Positions 6,173-8,885 of a stretch of DNA of 8,885 bases are shown here, piece after piece; the stretch's first letter is position 1; each line of letters starts with the position of its first letter. Below the pieces are notes generated by a model. That model ran no database searches. It was not told the DNA's origin and saw only the letters and a program-made list of their open reading frames with translations. The position numbers were made by a program, and so were the translations under genes. The stretch spans positions 1 to 8,885 of the forward strand of contig JAKPQT010000689.1 of the NCBI GenBank assembly GCA_029555885.1, in the 5' to 3' direction. The DNA comes from Chloroflexota bacterium. Its GTDB lineage: Bacteria; Chloroflexota; Anaerolineae; CG2-30-64-16.

Positions 6173-6529
6173 ATGTATCCCAAGGCCGAACTGTTGTTTC
6201 CCCCGCGGCTTATTCCGTCGCTGCGTGATCTGCGCGGGCCCGAATGGGCCGCGTTGGTCGAGCGTGTTACCAGACTGCCGGAGACAGAACCCGACAGCCT
6301 GGCGTTCTCCCTGATGATGATCCGGCTGAACGGCTGCGTGAAGTGCCATGAGGGCAGCTTCAAGTACATGCGCGGCTGCCAGCTCTGCGCAACGCAGACC
6401 GTCATGCAGTTCAAAGGCTCCGACGAAGACCTGGTGGTGCTCTACCAAAGGGCCCGCCGCGACATTGATGCCTACCTGGCCGGGGAACCTGTCATCGAAG
6501 AAGAACCCGTCGAAGTGGTCGAGGAGTAG
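6173..6529 (+). CDS. Small double-CxxC protein of unknown function
   Basis: A 118-residue soluble protein starting 11 bases after the DUF1858 gene, with only a weak ribosome site. An N-terminal helical region (LRDLRGPEWAALVERVTRLP) leads to a knuckle-like motif: C55-x2-C58, ten residues, C69-x2-C72 (NGCVKCHEGSFKYMRGCQLC). A helical region (DEDLVVLYQRARRDIDAYLAG) follows, then an acidic tail (EEEPVEVVEE). Four cysteines in this spacing could hold zinc or an Fe-S cluster. CVKCH formally fits the c-type heme CxxCH signature, but there is no signal peptide for export, which argues against heme attachment. I do not recognise the family by name. Tight linkage with the DUF1858 gene suggests joint function. 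Confidence 0.8.
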   Translation: MYPKAELLFPPRLIPSLRDLRGPEWAALVERVTRLPETEPDSLAFSLMMIRLNGCVKCHEGSFKYMRGCQLCATQTVMQFKGSDEDLVVLYQRARRDIDAYLAGEPVIEEEPVEVVEE

Positions 6530-6531
6530 GC

Positions 6532-6584
6532 ATGGGTGTGTTCGTGGGGTGGCGCGGCGCGCAGGCGCTGCCGGGTGCAACGCG

Positions 6585-6588
<4 letters not shown>
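6532..6588 (+). CDS. Putative 18-codon mini-ORF coupled to the flavoprotein gene
   Basis: ATG 6532 follows GAGGAG (6521-6526) by five bases, a much better ribosome site than the one before the flavoprotein. The peptide would be MGVFVGWRGAQALPGATR, ending in a TGA (6586-6588) that overlaps the GTG start of the next gene as GTGA. It may serve as a leader that delivers ribosomes to the downstream GTG. The composition gives no sign of an independent function; chance or a frame error upstream of the flavoprotein are alternatives. Confidence 0.35.
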
Positions 6589-7890
<1,302 letters not shown>

Positions 7891-7907
<17 letters not shown>

Positions 7908-7965
7908 TGAGAAAGAACGGAGAGCTCCCTTTACTCGTTACTCATTACTCGTTACTGGTTACTCA
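7891..7965. repeat. Heptamer repeat (TTACTCR)n in inverted blocks
   Basis: The right block 7931-7965 is five tandem heptamers TTACTCG, TTACTCA, TTACTCG, TTACTGG, TTACTCA. The left block 7891-7911 is three heptamers of the opposite orientation (TAATGAG, TAACGAG, TAATGAG). The blocks pair over 16 perfect bases (7896-7911 with 7941-7956) around a 29-base loop, and slipped pairings are possible. The sequence is AT-rich against a GC-rich background and resembles the short tandem heptamer repeats known from cyanobacteria and seen in other bacteria. It supplies the stop codon of the flavoprotein gene. Confidence 0.9.
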
Positions 7966-7994
7966 TATACAGAACACGGAGCATCAACAACCCA

Positions 7995-8885
7995 ATGTTC
8001 GGCAAACCCAAGACCGTTACCAAAGACATGGTGCTCGGCGCCCTGAAGACCGTTCAGGAGCCCGAGCTGCACAAGGATCTCGTAACCCTGAACATGGTCA
8101 AGGACATCGAGGTCAACGACGGCGACGTGAGCTTTACGATCACATTGACGACGCCCGCATGCCCGCTGCGCAACCAGATCGAAAGCGAAGCGCAGGCCGC
8201 GGTCACCAAACTGCCCGGCGTGCGGCAAGTCAACGTCAAGTTCGACGCGCAGGTGCGCGCCGACAATCGCATCGGCGCCAAGCTGAACGTGCCGATTAAG
8301 AACATCATTGCGGTCGCCAGCGGCAAGGGCGGGGTCGGCAAGACCACCGTCGCCGCCAACCTGGCCGTGGCCCTCGGACAGATGGGCGCGCGCGTTGGCA
8401 TCCTCGACGCAGACATCTACGGGCCCAACGTGCCGATTGTCATGGGCGTCACCGACCTGCCGGGCGTGCAGAACGAGCAGATGATTCCCGCAGAGGCCCA
8501 CGGCATCCAGGTCATGTCGATCGGGTTCCTCGTGCCTGACGGGGAGGCGCTCGTCTGGCGCGGGCCGATGCTCCACAAGGCCATCCAGCAGTTGCTGACC
8601 GATGTCGCCTGGGGCGACCCGCAGGCCGCCAACCCGGCCGACCGCCAGTTGGACTACCTTATCGTGGACCTGCCGCCGGGGACAGGCGACGCGCAGATGA
8701 GCCTCGCGCAACTCGTGCCGCTGACGGGCGGCGTGATTGTCACGACCCCCCAGACCGTGGCGTTGGCCGACGCGATGCGCGGCATCACCGCGTTCAACCG
8801 GCTGGAAGTGCCCATCATAGGCATCATCGAGAACATGGCGGGCGATGTCTTCGGCGTGGGCGGCGGCGAGGCCGCGGCGAAGAAG
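7995..8885 (+). CDS. mrp: Mrp/ApbC/NBP35-family P-loop ATPase, Fe-S cluster carrier type, C-terminus missing
   Basis: The first 297 residues are present and the frame continues off the right edge. Residues about 10-83 are a MIP18/DUF59-type domain ([27 protein letters not shown] with C56). The ATPase follows with the deviant Walker [12 protein letters not shown] (108-118), [11 protein letters not shown] (137-147) and the Walker B region [12 protein letters not shown] (221-232). Family members bind and deliver Fe-S clusters; the mitochondrial relative Ind1/NUBPL supports complex I assembly. The usual CxxC after the ENM motif is absent: the chain reads [16 protein letters not shown] (277-292), and C56 is the only cysteine seen. 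ATG 7995 has a poorly spaced GGAG (7978-7981); ATG 8028, in frame, is an alternative giving a protein 11 residues shorter. It lies 87 bases after the flavoprotein gene, beyond the heptamer repeat. Confidence 0.93.
   Translation, partial: MFGKPKTVTKDMVLGALKTVQEPELHKDLVTLNMVKDIEVNDGDVSFTITLTTPACPLRNQIESEAQAAVTKLPGVRQVNVKFDAQVRADNRIGAKLNVPIKNIIAVASGKGGVGKTTVAANLAVALGQMGARVGILDADIYGPNVPIVMGVTDLPGVQNEQMIPAEAHGIQVMSIGFLVPDGEALVWRGPMLHKAIQQLLTDVAWGDPQAANPADRQLDYLIVDLPPGTGDAQMSLAQLVPLTGGVIVTTPQTVALADAMRGITAFNRLEVPIIGIIENMAGDVFGVGGGEAAAKK

Noticed and set aside
6335..6349. CxxCH heme-attachment motif in the double-CxxC protein
   Set aside because: No signal peptide or membrane anchor for export to the heme-ligation side; a paired CxxC ten residues later fits a metal knuckle better.

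Overview
The window is GC-rich bacterial DNA with one long rightward gene train and one gene diverging to the left. It most resembles a member of the Chloroflexota, perhaps Anaerolineae-like. That placement is inferred from the form of the NuoB, NuoCD and NuoI proteins, the subtilase N-terminus on the left edge, the heptamer repeats and the CCTCACCCCCGGC-type palindrome. No 16S or other phylogenetic marker is present, so it is tentative.

Layout. (1) Positions 1-301, minus strand: the first 100 codons of a secreted S8 (subtilisin-like) peptidase, continuing off the left edge. (2) Positions 302-819: a divergent control region with a promoter candidate facing each way, a large interrupted palindrome and a small operator-like dyad. 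(3) Positions 820-4677: a small unknown protein, then nuoB, a fused nuoCD and nuoI. These encode the quinone-reducing connecting module of respiratory complex I. The genes for NuoA, H, J-N and the NADH-oxidising E, F and G subunits are not in the window. NuoI carries an extra Ala/Pro/Lys-rich tail of about 200 residues with three copies of a helical repeat. (4) Positions 4704-5605: a lone HicB-like protein coupled through an ATGA overlap to a UPF0173 metallo-beta-lactamase-fold hydrolase. (5) Positions 5694-7907: a membrane-anchored DUF1858 redox-disulfide protein, a small double-CxxC protein, an 18-codon mini-ORF, and an FAD-dependent oxidoreductase whose last codons lie inside a heptamer repeat. 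(6) Positions 7995-8885: the first 297 residues of an Mrp/ApbC-type P-loop ATPase that lacks the usual CxxC at its expected place; it runs off the right edge.

How the genes may fit together. NuoB, NuoCD and NuoI hold Fe-S clusters N2, N6a and N6b and the quinone site. Mrp/NBP35-family ATPases are Fe-S cluster carriers, and the mitochondrial member Ind1/NUBPL serves complex I assembly. A membrane-tethered cytoplasmic CxxC protein, a double-CxxC protein and a flavoenzyme lie between them. A complex I biogenesis or redox-maintenance neighbourhood is a reasonable hypothesis, but it rests on gene order alone. No rho-independent terminator with a T-tract was seen between 820 and 8885, so the genes could be one long transcription unit. 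The most unusual single item is the NuoI tail.
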